Below, piece after piece: positions 26,039 to 34,762 of a stretch of 56,435 nucleotides of DNA (position 1 is the first letter of the stretch; the number at the start of each line of letters is the position of its first letter). Position numbers and translations under genes: made by a program. The stretch lies in NCBI GenBank assembly GCA_947460595.1, contig CANHGS010000022.1, positions 1-56,435 on the forward strand, written 5' to 3'. The DNA comes from Bacteroidota bacterium (GTDB lineage Bacteria; Bacteroidota; Bacteroidia; Chitinophagales; Chitinophagaceae). The notes beneath the pieces were generated by a model, which was not told where the DNA came from, searched no databases, and saw only the letters and a program-made list of their open reading frames with translations.

Positions 26039-26895
26039 TTAAAGAATGGTTAGAAACATATAAAACCAATACCGCTTTAGAGACTGAACAAGCGCTGAGG
26101 GAGATTATGCAGGAGATTGCATTAGCAGGATTGAATAGGTCTGGCTTTTTTAAAGAGGCTGCTTTTTATGGTGGAACAGCATTGCGTATTTTTTATGGAT
26201 TAGATAGGTTTTCGGAAGACTTAGATTTTTCATTAGTAGCACCCAATACACAATTTGAAATTGCTAATTATCTAGATTCAATTGTTGATGAGTTTAATTC
26301 AGTGGGAATGAAAGTGAGCATTAAAGAAAAAGAAAAGTCCAAAGACTCGAATATTGATTCAGCATTTTTAAAATCAGAAACCTTGTGGACTGAACTTAGT
26401 TTAGAAAGTGCAACCATACAAAGCGGTGTATCTAATAAAGCGAGTATCAAAATTAAAATTGAAGTGGATACAAATCCTCCAGTAGGTTTTGAAACAGAGG
26501 ATAAATTATTGCTCAAACCCTATTCGTTTTATGTGAACTGTTTTACTATTTCAAGTTTATTTGCTGGAAAGACGCACGCCTTGCTTTTTAGGAAATGGAA
26601 AACCAGAGTAAAGGGCAGAGATTGGTATGATTTTGAATGGTATGTCAAAAACGGAATATCACTTAATTTAAACCACTTAGCAATCAGAGCAAAGGATAGT
26701 GGAGATTGGCAAAATGATGCATTTACAAAAGATGATTTGGTAAAATTATTAGAAGCAAAAATTGCCACAGTAAATATAGATAGGGTTAAGGAAGATATTG
26801 TAAGATATATACCTAATCAAGAATTACTAAATATTTGGTCTGCAAAATATTTTAGAGAACTGATTCAGCATATTAAAATTGATGAAAGACAATAA
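26035..26895 (+). CDS. abiEii: AbiEii-family nucleotidyltransferase toxin
   Basis: 286 aa. The nucleotidyltransferase motif is intact: FYGGTALRIFYGLDRFSEDL, then DFSL, with Gly46-Gly47 and Asp62, Asp64. Later motifs follow (IKIKIEVDTNPPVGFE with the third carboxylate, and GKTHALLFRKWKTRVKGRDWYDFEW in pieces). Family members transfer nucleotides to tRNA or use GTP and cause reversible growth arrest; some give abortive infection against phage. Unlike the broken homologous gene at 5524-6203, this one is complete and coupled to its antitoxin. Confidence 0.92.
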   Translation: MIKEWLETYKTNTALETEQALREIMQEIALAGLNRSGFFKEAAFYGGTALRIFYGLDRFSEDLDFSLVAPNTQFEIANYLDSIVDEFNSVGMKVSIKEKEKSKDSNIDSAFLKSETLWTELSLESATIQSGVSNKASIKIKIEVDTNPPVGFETEDKLLLKPYSFYVNCFTISSLFAGKTHALLFRKWKTRVKGRDWYDFEWYVKNGISLNLNHLAIRAKDSGDWQNDAFTKDDLVKLLEAKIATVNIDRVKEDIVRYIPNQELLNIWSAKYFRELIQHIKIDERQ

Positions 26896-26972
26896 GTTAA
26901 AGTATATGATAGCAAGTTCAAGGGTTTGTTTGATCAAGTCCTATTAGTTCACTTGAGAAAAAAACACCTAGA

Positions 26973-28016
26973 TTATACAACTAAATAAGCAGTAGCCCTT
27001 CCAACGCCATGTTTTGAGACCAAGTTTTTTGATGTCAAATCTTTGAGGGTTTTCTTTACAGTAGGAAGCGCAATGTCTAGCTTTTGAGCAATCTCACCTG
27101 ATTTTGATCCGGGATAATTTTGAATGAAAAAAAGTATCCGTTGTTCGCGGAGCGATAGCGCTTGTGCAGGATCTTTGTGCTGATCTAGTTTTTGTAAAAG
27201 ATTGCGCTGAATATTATCTAGACAACTTATAAAAAACTGTAGCCATGCGGTAACATTTTCACCTGGTCTGTTGCGTTGGGTTTCCATCAACACTTTATAA
27301 TATTCGGATTTTCTATTTTCAATTTCGTGTTCAAAACTGATGTATTGAATCCAAGCGTATCCATTTTTTAAAAGTAATAAGCGGGCTAATAACCTACTTA
27401 ATCTACCATTGCCATCTTGGAAGGGATGGATACTTAAAAACTCATACACAAAAAGGGCCGTCTTAATTAATGGCAGCGTATTGGTATCCTGTTCATACCA
27501 ATCTATTAATCTATTCATGGCATCCTGAGTTGGAAACCCAGGTTCGGTAGTTCTAAAAATGAGTTGCTTTGTACCGTTGTTTAAAGTTGCCTCTACAGCA
27601 TTGCTATGTTGTTTGTATTGGCCACGGTGCCAAACATCTTTTTCACCATGTTTCAATAAAAGATTGTGAAGACCCTTGATCTGGCTTTCTGTAATTTCTA
27701 TGGACAGAAAATTTTCAGTGATGGTATCAAGGGTTTCAAAATAACCCACCACTTCTTGCTGATCTCTAAGTTCTAAATAGGTAATATCTATTTTATCAAT
27801 TAAAACAGCCACTTCATCATCAGACATTTTTGAGCCTTCAATTCTGGTTGAAGCACCAACACTTTTAACCGTGGCAATAGATTTTAAATGTTTTAAAGAA
27901 GCACCTTCTCTTTTTTCAATACTATTCCATGAAGCATCAAAACGGTCCAAATTAGACAATTGGGTCATGAGACCCATATCTATGTCCAGTTTCAATTGAT
28001 TGATTTCAATGCTCAT
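26973..28016 (-). CDS. Fic family protein with inhibitory motif and C-terminal winged helix
   Basis: 347 aa. It has the full Fic motif HPFQDGNGR (His197) for AMP or other nucleotide transfer to target proteins. An N-terminal inhibitory motif STRIEG (Ser56, Glu60) gives a class II, self-inhibited Fic layout. The C-terminal winged helix (SLREQRILFFIQNYPGSKSG, then EIAQKLDIALPTVKKTLKDL) suggests DNA binding. An array of ATATACG-type dyads directly upstream (28018-28044) is a likely self-regulatory site. It is convergent with the AbiE pair. Substrate unknown. Confidence 0.92.
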   Translation of the reverse strand: MSIEINQLKLDIDMGLMTQLSNLDRFDASWNSIEKREGASLKHLKSIATVKSVGASTRIEGSKMSDDEVAVLIDKIDITYLELRDQQEVVGYFETLDTITENFLSIEITESQIKGLHNLLLKHGEKDVWHRGQYKQHSNAVEATLNNGTKQLIFRTTEPGFPTQDAMNRLIDWYEQDTNTLPLIKTALFVYEFLSIHPFQDGNGRLSRLLARLLLLKNGYAWIQYISFEHEIENRKSEYYKVLMETQRNRPGENVTAWLQFFISCLDNIQRNLLQKLDQHKDPAQALSLREQRILFFIQNYPGSKSGEIAQKLDIALPTVKKTLKDLTSKNLVSKHGVGRATAYLVV

Positions 28017-28017
28017 G

Positions 28018-28044
28018 ATATACGTATATATCCGTAAATATACG
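28018..28044. promoter_or_regulatory. Tandem dyads upstream of the first Fic gene
   Basis: The palindrome ATATACGTATAT (28018-28029) is followed by CGTA-AATA-TACG (28033-28044). Both share the TACG half-site and lie immediately before the minus-strand start at 28016. The most economical reading is an operator for the winged helix of the Fic protein itself. Confidence 0.5.
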
Positions 28045-28133
28045 ATAAATAGACTTTAAAGCTAAAATTGATGAGCATTTATCCTAAAATATTCGATTCT
28101 CTAAATCCAATTAGCGCAAGAAGGTCTATGCAC

Positions 28134-29600
28134 TTAACTGTTTGCCGAAGTATGTTTCTGCAATATGCGCTTCCCTTCTTTTTTAACCGCTGGGCTTTTT
28201 CTAAAAGACCAGATGATATCACTGGCGTATTTTCTGGAAGCTTCTAGATCTACAATGGGTGCTGTATAATCTTTGCCAATGACGCATTGATAGATTTCCT
28301 GTTCAATTTGGCTGAGCTTCCAGGGTTCATGAATCAGCGAAGCGGGAATTAGTTTGAGCTCAGGAACCCATAGCTTGATAAAGAGACCATCGGGGTCGTG
28401 TTCTATGGAATTTTTAATGGGGTTATAAATTCTAACGGTGTTGATGCCCGTTACACCAGATTGCATTTGTAATTGCGGATAGTGGATGCCGGGTTCATAG
28501 TCTAAAAATTGGCGGGCTAGAAAATGCAAATCGCGCCAGTCTTGCCAAAGATTAAAAACAAAAAAAGAGACCACCATGGCACGCATTCTAAAATTCAGAT
28601 AGCCTGTGGTGACAAGGCAACGCATACAAGCGTCAACAATGGGTACGCCAGTTTGACCGTCCTGCCAAGCTTTGATATAATCGGGGTTTCTGGGTTTTGA
28701 AATTTTATCAAATGCCGCGTTTACGTTTTCATATTCCATGCGGCACTCGTCTTCAAACTTTTGCATAAAATGGCAATGCCAGTGCAGTCGCGATATAAAA
28801 TTAGACAGTGCCCTTTTGTTAGCTGATGCTGCGTAGTGCTGACTGGTATACTGATACAACATGCGCATGCTAATATTGCCATAACTGAGATAGGGCGATA
28901 AACGACTGCAAGATTTTCTACTCAACAAGGGTTTAGAAATATGGCGGCTATAATTCTCAGCTCGGTCTTTGATAAAACTATCTAAGTATCGCCAAGCCCA
29001 ATACTCTCCCCCCTGTTGAAAATTTTTGTTGCGTGTGGTAATCTCTGGATCCAATGCTGGTCCCTTCAGCGCTGAATAAAAATCAGGATCTAATTTCAAG
29101 ATCTTCCAACCGGTTTCTTCTACCAACTGCGGTTGCGATGTCATAGTTGCTTGCCATCTTTTCTGCCAGGTTTTTCTAGACTTGAGTTTGCGGATTACAC
29201 CATTGAGTGGAGACTCTTTCCAGGTTACGCTACAACGCTGGCAAAATTGTTGAACCTCCAAGTCTCTATCATAAGTAATCTTGTTTCCCACTTCTACATG
29301 CGAGAAAATCTGCTGAATGGAATATCGTTCTTGCAATGCTTCCAACACGGGCATCACTTCACTATGAAAAACATAGAGGCTCGCATCAAGGTCTTGCAAC
29401 TTTTGCTGCATCTCGGTCAAAGATTCATACACAAAACGCCAATGTCTCTGATCAGCATCGGCGTAAGCCATAACCGATGGTTCAAAACAATAGAGCAGTA
29501 ACACGGGATGCTCCTGCTGCTGAGCCCGCATGAGCGGCTCGTGGTCCGTGAACCGCAGGTCTCTTTTAAACCAAACAATATTAATGGGTTGCTTCTTCAA
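28134..29600 (-). CDS. Cryptochrome/photolyase family protein
   Basis: 488 aa. The N-terminal alpha/beta photolyase domain begins INIVWFKRDLRFTDHEPLMR. The C-terminal FAD-binding helical domain contains LSPYLSYGNISMRMLY, ISRLHWHCHFMQKFED, TGVPIVDACMRCLVTTGYLN, FRMRAMVVSF and a late INTVRIYNPIKNSIEHDPDG. These residues line the FAD pocket and the DNA-binding groove in the family. It should repair UV-induced pyrimidine dimers or sense blue light. The family cannot be split further by eye. It is divergent from the AAA gene, and the iterons at 29657-29726 lie between them. Confidence 0.92.
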   Translation of the reverse strand: MKKQPINIVWFKRDLRFTDHEPLMRAQQQEHPVLLLYCFEPSVMAYADADQRHWRFVYESLTEMQQKLQDLDASLYVFHSEVMPVLEALQERYSIQQIFSHVEVGNKITYDRDLEVQQFCQRCSVTWKESPLNGVIRKLKSRKTWQKRWQATMTSQPQLVEETGWKILKLDPDFYSALKGPALDPEITTRNKNFQQGGEYWAWRYLDSFIKDRAENYSRHISKPLLSRKSCSRLSPYLSYGNISMRMLYQYTSQHYAASANKRALSNFISRLHWHCHFMQKFEDECRMEYENVNAAFDKISKPRNPDYIKAWQDGQTGVPIVDACMRCLVTTGYLNFRMRAMVVSFFVFNLWQDWRDLHFLARQFLDYEPGIHYPQLQMQSGVTGINTVRIYNPIKNSIEHDPDGLFIKLWVPELKLIPASLIHEPWKLSQIEQEIYQCVIGKDYTAPIVDLEASRKYASDIIWSFRKSPAVKKEGKRILQKHTSANS

Positions 29601-29656
29601 TCTGTGATAGGAACAGATGGGGGGAGGCTTTTGTTTAAGACAGGAAAATTAGCTCA

Positions 29657-30865
<1,209 letters not shown>

Positions 30866-30868
30866 TAT

Positions 30869-30948
30869 TTTATCGCTCAAAAAAAACTCGTTTATCGCTC
30901 AAAAAACCCCATAAATGAGCGATAAATCTGAAAATAATGAGCGATAAA
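30869..30948. repeat. Inverted pairs of an 11-base motif (orphan operator array)
   Basis: TTTATCGCTCA occurs at 30869-30879 and 30891-30901. Its reverse complement TGAGCGATAAA occurs at 30916-30926 and 30938-30948. Within each pair the spacing is exactly 22 bases. The motif appears once more at 32785-32795, across the stop of the second Fic gene. No matching regulator gene begins directly after the array. Confidence 0.7.
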
Positions 30949-31029
30949 TGAATTTTCCTCTGAAATCAGCTTGTTGCCGTTTATACCAAACAGCTTTTTT
31001 TGCCTTACGGCGATGTGTAATTTAATGCT

Positions 31030-31221
31030 ATGATAAGTTTCTTACTTTGGATGGTCCTCTTTATTCTCTGCTGGCCACTGGCCCTGCTGGGTTTGATCCT
31101 GTATCCGCTGTTTTGGATTCTCTCCATCCCCTTCCGAATTTTGGGTATTGCCGTAGACGGCGTGTTTGGCCTAATCAAGGGAATCATTATGCTACCCGCC
31201 AGAATTTTGCAGGGGCGATGA
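31030..31221 (+). CDS. Small membrane protein, 63 aa
   Basis: MISFLLWMVLFILCWPLALL begins a protein that is hydrophobic for most of its length, with two membrane segments (about 3-30 and 38-55) and a short basic end (PARILQGR). Composition and the intact frame argue for a real gene. A similar plan (FLLW..LF.LCWPLALL) is familiar from small proteins of this phylum. It lies alone between the orphan operator array and the second Fic gene. No function is known to me. Confidence 0.6.
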   Translation: MISFLLWMVLFILCWPLALLGLILYPLFWILSIPFRILGIAVDGVFGLIKGIIMLPARILQGR

Positions 31222-31289
31222 AATGGCGCATTTAATGCGATGCACTCCAATCTGCTAAAGGAACAGATGGGTGAGGGTTTTTTTAGGGA

Positions 31290-31387
31290 ATATATCAGAC
31301 ATAAAATCATTTTACTGTAGAAAAAGGAATATATCAGTCATATAATAGGATTAATTGTCTTATATATGTATATTTGTCTGATATAAT
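31290..31387. promoter_or_regulatory. Triple ATATCAGaCA motif upstream of the second Fic gene
   Basis: ATATATCAGACATA (31290-31303) and ATATATCAGTCATA (31329-31342) are direct copies 39 bases apart. TGTCTGATATAAT (31375-31387) is the inverted form, ending 18 bases before the ATG at 31406. The layout fits an operator for the N-terminal winged helix of the downstream Fic protein. Confidence 0.55.
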
Positions 31388-31405
31388 TGGTAAAATGTAT
31401 CAAAT

Positions 31406-32788
31406 ATGCGTGTAAGCCAAACCCAAATAGAGAAAGATTTTATCCGGATTAAATTGGCATTGACCAATCATATAAGCGGGGCTTCTATTAGTACTATTGA
31501 AGAAGCCTTGAATTATTCTATTGAGCAAAGAACTTTATTGAGACGCCTTACTAAATTGGTAGGGTTAGAACAGGTTAGGGCAAGTGGACAAAACAAAGGG
31601 AAATTGTATTATCCAGTTCTTATAGCTCAAGAAGAAAACAACACAGAGGCATGGATTAATGATGACCTAGTTCCGCTTACACAAGCGGCGGCGGCGGTTA
31701 AAAAAATTCTTTCACAACCAGTAGCAAAAAGAACAGCAGTTCGCTACAATTTTGATTTTTTAATTTCTTATCGTCCAAATATTGATTCCTATTTAAATGA
31801 GGAAGAAAAAGAGAAATTGGCAGTTCTTGGAAAAACAAAAGGGGCAGATGAGCCAGCGGGAACCTACGCAAAGGAAATTTTTCAGCGATTATTGATTGAC
31901 TTATCCTGGAACTCAAGCCGGCTTGAAGGAAATACTTATAGCCTTCTTGAAACGCAAAGGCTTCTTTCTATGGGACAATCTGCCAAAGGTAAAACGGCAG
32001 AAGAAGCCCAAATGATTTTGAACCATAAGGAAGCCATTGAGTTTATTATTCAATCTGCCGAGGATGTAGGGTTTAATAGATATTCCATTTTGGGTTTGCA
32101 TGCGTTATTATCAAACAATCTTTTGCCAGACAGCACTGCGTCAGGTAGTATTAGAAAAATTAGCGTAGGTATAGGAAGGTCCGTATATCTTCCATTGGAA
32201 ATTCCTCAGCAGATAGAAGAAATGTTTAATCTGATGTTGGAAAAAGCAGACCAAATTGAAAACCCATTTGAGCAAGCGTTTTTTATAAGTGTTCACTTAA
32301 CTTATTTACAACCCTTTGAAGACGTTAATAAAAGAGTCTCTAGGCTTGCCGCAAACATTCCATTGATCAAACATAACCTGTCTCCACTTTCATTTGTTGA
32401 TGTACCCAAAGACATTTACACGCTTGGCTTACTTGGGGTCTATGAACTAAATAGGATAGAGATACTCAAAGATGTTTTTATATGGGCTTATGGCCGTTCC
32501 GCCATCCGTTATGCAGCTTTGCGTCAAACGCTTGGTAGTCCAGATCCGTTTGTCATGAAATATAGGCAAGAGATTAAAAGCCTGGTTACGAATATCATCC
32601 TGAATGCTTTGTCTTATGAAGAGGCTATATTGAAAATAAAACAAGACTCCAAAAACCTCCCGAGCATCCATCAATATAGGTTTATTGAGATTGTGGATAC
32701 GGCGTTAATGAATATGCATGAAGGGAATATTGCACAATATTTCATCCGCCCTTCTCAGTTTCTGGCATGGAAAGAAAAGTGGGATTGA
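31406..32788 (+). CDS. Fic-fold protein with degenerate catalytic motif
   Basis: 460 aa. An N-terminal winged helix (about 20-70; ISTIEEALNYSIEQRTLLRR) precedes a Fic domain. The inhibitory motif is present (SSRLEGN, with Ser170 and Glu174), but the active site reads QPFEDVNKR (302-310) instead of HPFxDGNGR. The catalytic His is Gln, and both Gly of the anion-binding loop are replaced. The fold is otherwise well conserved (FFISVHLTYLQ before, VSRLAANIPL after). Such variants form a recurring group, so loss of AMP transfer need not mean loss of function; it could be a regulator or use other chemistry. Confidence 0.88.
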   Translation: MRVSQTQIEKDFIRIKLALTNHISGASISTIEEALNYSIEQRTLLRRLTKLVGLEQVRASGQNKGKLYYPVLIAQEENNTEAWINDDLVPLTQAAAAVKKILSQPVAKRTAVRYNFDFLISYRPNIDSYLNEEEKEKLAVLGKTKGADEPAGTYAKEIFQRLLIDLSWNSSRLEGNTYSLLETQRLLSMGQSAKGKTAEEAQMILNHKEAIEFIIQSAEDVGFNRYSILGLHALLSNNLLPDSTASGSIRKISVGIGRSVYLPLEIPQQIEEMFNLMLEKADQIENPFEQAFFISVHLTYLQPFEDVNKRVSRLAANIPLIKHNLSPLSFVDVPKDIYTLGLLGVYELNRIEILKDVFIWAYGRSAIRYAALRQTLGSPDPFVMKYRQEIKSLVTNIILNALSYEEAILKIKQDSKNLPSIHQYRFIEIVDTALMNMHEGNIAQYFIRPSQFLAWKEKWD

Positions 32789-32855
32789 GCGATAAATGAG
32801 AAATTCTTACTAGCAAACTTCCGAGTTTGGCGCGTTTTTACTTCCGAGTTTGGCG
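32785..32855. repeat. Relic repeats downstream of the second Fic gene
   Basis: TGAGCGATAAATGA at 32785-32798 repeats the motif of the array at 30938-30951. After it, ACTTCCGAGTTTGGCG occurs twice (32817-32832 and 32840-32855), 23 bases apart. Neither motif has an adjacent gene to control, which suggests operators left behind after gene loss. Confidence 0.55.
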
Positions 32856-32927
32856 TTTTTCTGGTAGCAGAACTGCCTAAAAATTGCTGACTTACACAGA
32901 TTGATACCTTGAAATACCCAAAAACGG

Positions 32928-33001
32928 TTGTTTCCTGCAAATACAGTTATTTATATTTGCAGTTATGGCATTAAGTGAAAATATAAATATTTATATTTGC
33001 A
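32928..33001 (+). promoter_or_regulatory. Promoter and operator of the third Fic gene
   Basis: TTG (32928-32930), 21 bases and TATATTTG (32952-32959) form a good Bacteroidota promoter. TGCAAATA (32936-32943) and TATTTGCA (32954-32961) make an inverted repeat over it. TATTTATATTTGCA is repeated directly at 32948-32961 and 32988-33001, 40 bases apart. A repressor here would block transcription of the Fic gene starting at 33024. Confidence 0.6.
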
Positions 33002-33023
33002 CTTGTACTCAAATAAGGTGAAC

Positions 33024-34154
33024 ATGAATATTAGCAGTTTTGAATCGGGGAAACTAGTACAAAGATTAGCATACAAGAGCTTTGAACCTACATTTATCAA
33101 TATGCCATGGCATTTAGATAGTGATGAAGTGGCACTACTATTAAGCCAAGCCGACCAAAAACTGGGAGAATTAAATGCCTTTAGTCAATTGATTCCCAAT
33201 GTGGATTTTTTTATAAAAATGCATGTGCTAAAAGAGGGTACAAAAAGTAGCAGAATAGAAGGAACACAAACCAATATAGACGAGGCCTTACAAAAGGAAG
33301 AATATATTCAACCCGAAAAAAAAGATGATTGGCAAGAAGTACAAAACTATGTTCAAGCCATGAATACAGCTATTGCTGATTTAGATAAAATGCCTCTCAG
33401 CAATAGGTTATTAAAAAAGACGCATAAAATAATTCTACAAGGGGTTAGAGGAAAACATAAACAACCTGGAGATTTTCGCATCAGTCAAAACTGGATTGGG
33501 GGTAATAGTTTGGCCGATGCTAAATTTATTCCTCCACATCAAGATGGTCTATTAGATTATATGTCAGATTTAGAACTGTTTATTCATAGTGAAAATAACC
33601 ATCTGCCTCACTTGATTAAAATAGCCATTCTGCATTATCAGTTTGAAACCATACACCCATTTTTAGATGGCAATGGCAGAATTGGTAGACTTTTAATTAC
33701 GCTTTATTTGGTTAGTACCGGCTTGTTGGTAAAACCAACACTATATCTATCAGATTTTTTTGAGAAAAATAAAGAGCATTATTACGATAATTTAACAGTG
33801 GTAAGAACTAAAAACGACCTAATACAATGGCTTAAATTTTTTTTAGAGGGAATTAGAGTAACAGCTGAAAATTCTATTCAAACATTTAAGGAAATTATTG
33901 CTCTTAGGGCTTCTATGGAAACGAAAATAATGACACTTGGCAAAAAGCAAATATTGGCAAAAAATGTGTTACAGTATTTATATAGTCAACCTATCACCGA
34001 TATGCAAAGTATTGCTACTGCAACTAATGTTAGCTTGACTAGTATTTCAAGATTATTGAACGATTTTGTAAAACTTGGAATCTTGGTTGAACTAACTGGG
34101 TTTAAAAGAAATAGAATTTTTGCATTTGAGCAATATGTAAAACTGTTTAGATAA
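33024..34154 (+). CDS. Fic family protein, canonical active site
   Basis: 376 aa from ATG 33024 (MNISSFESGKLVQRLAYKSF). An upstream TTG at 32997 would lie in the operator region. The inhibitory motif SSRIEG lies at about 75-80. The Fic motif HPFLDGNGRIGR starts at His211, complete for nucleotide transfer. A C-terminal winged helix follows (DMQSIATATNVSLTSISRLL, NDFVKLGILVEL). This is the most common Fic layout in bacteria, with the DNA-binding domain probably acting on its own promoter (repeats at 32936-33001). Confidence 0.93.
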   Translation: MNISSFESGKLVQRLAYKSFEPTFINMPWHLDSDEVALLLSQADQKLGELNAFSQLIPNVDFFIKMHVLKEGTKSSRIEGTQTNIDEALQKEEYIQPEKKDDWQEVQNYVQAMNTAIADLDKMPLSNRLLKKTHKIILQGVRGKHKQPGDFRISQNWIGGNSLADAKFIPPHQDGLLDYMSDLELFIHSENNHLPHLIKIAILHYQFETIHPFLDGNGRIGRLLITLYLVSTGLLVKPTLYLSDFFEKNKEHYYDNLTVVRTKNDLIQWLKFFLEGIRVTAENSIQTFKEIIALRASMETKIMTLGKKQILAKNVLQYLYSQPITDMQSIATATNVSLTSISRLLNDFVKLGILVELTGFKRNRIFAFEQYVKLFR

Positions 34155-34495
34155 TCTTAGGTCTTCAGTATCCCAATCAAATAAACCCCTAACGCTACAA
34201 CACCATTGAAATGCGGTGAATAGCATATTTATTCGCCGCAAAAACAGATAAGCAACTGGCCAGAGCAGATGGATTGGCTTAACGATTTTATAGTATGATC
34301 GCTCAGATACGCAGAGAGCCATTTTAAGCCATGGGTCAGCCGTAGAAGTGCTAGAGCCTAAAATTTTTAGAGACCGAATAAAAGAACAAATAAGCGAAAT
34401 GTTGGTTTAATACCAATAAGATAGGAGGGAGATAACTGGAATTGTAAATAAGAATTGACAATATAACCAATTCAAGGTTTTTATTAACTTTAAGT
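34155..34495. other. Intergenic region with decayed coding sequence
   Basis: The 341-base gap holds the WYL-regulator remnant (listed separately) and, before it, short open stretches such as AVNSIFIRRKNR at about 34214-34252, which may be the N-terminal relic of the same gene. TTG near 34456 and TAACTTTA (34482-34489) may form the promoter of the small gene at 34496. No other gene is seen. Confidence 0.4.
34294..34410 (+). pseudogene. C-terminal remnant of a WYL-domain regulator
   Basis: The frame reads YDRSDTQRAILSHGSAVEVL, then EPKIFRDRIKEQISEMLV and a stop at 34408-34410. This is the characteristic tail of YafY-like WYL regulators (…HGS.VEVLEP..LR..I...). A TAG lies one codon before Tyr and the rest of the gene is missing or decayed. 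WYL proteins often regulate defence and stress loci, so the relic suits the cassette-rich region before it. Confidence 0.6.
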
Positions 34496-34723
34496 ATGCC
34501 AACCGCTATAAAAACAAAAAAAGCTTCCACTAAGCAAACTGCAAAAGCAAAGGTTGCGTCTAAGCCAAAAAACAAGACCAATTACCTCACCACGCGAATA
34601 TTGGAGCAGGCGGCAAATAAAGCATTTGCAAAAGCTGCTGAACAAACCATGAAAGTAATGGGATACAATGTTATTGTTCAAGGTGATTGGGTTGTGAAAA
34701 AGCACCAAGATGGAACAATTTAG
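34496..34723 (+). CDS. Small Lys-rich protein, 75 aa
   Basis: The N-terminal 30 residues are rich in Lys, Ala and Thr (MPTAIKTKKASTKQTAKAKV), like histone-H1-type tails of DNA-binding proteins. The C-terminal part is a compact helix and strand (ILEQAANKAFAKAAEQTMKV, MGYNVIVQGDWVVKKHQDG). The protein could bind nucleic acid, but the basis is composition only. It is convergent with the DUF2075 gene, 39 bases from its end. Confidence 0.55.
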   Translation: MPTAIKTKKASTKQTAKAKVASKPKNKTNYLTTRILEQAANKAFAKAAEQTMKVMGYNVIVQGDWVVKKHQDGTI

Positions 34724-34762
34724 AAAATTAGTAAGTTAGAAAAGAAAAAAAAAAATAAGAAC

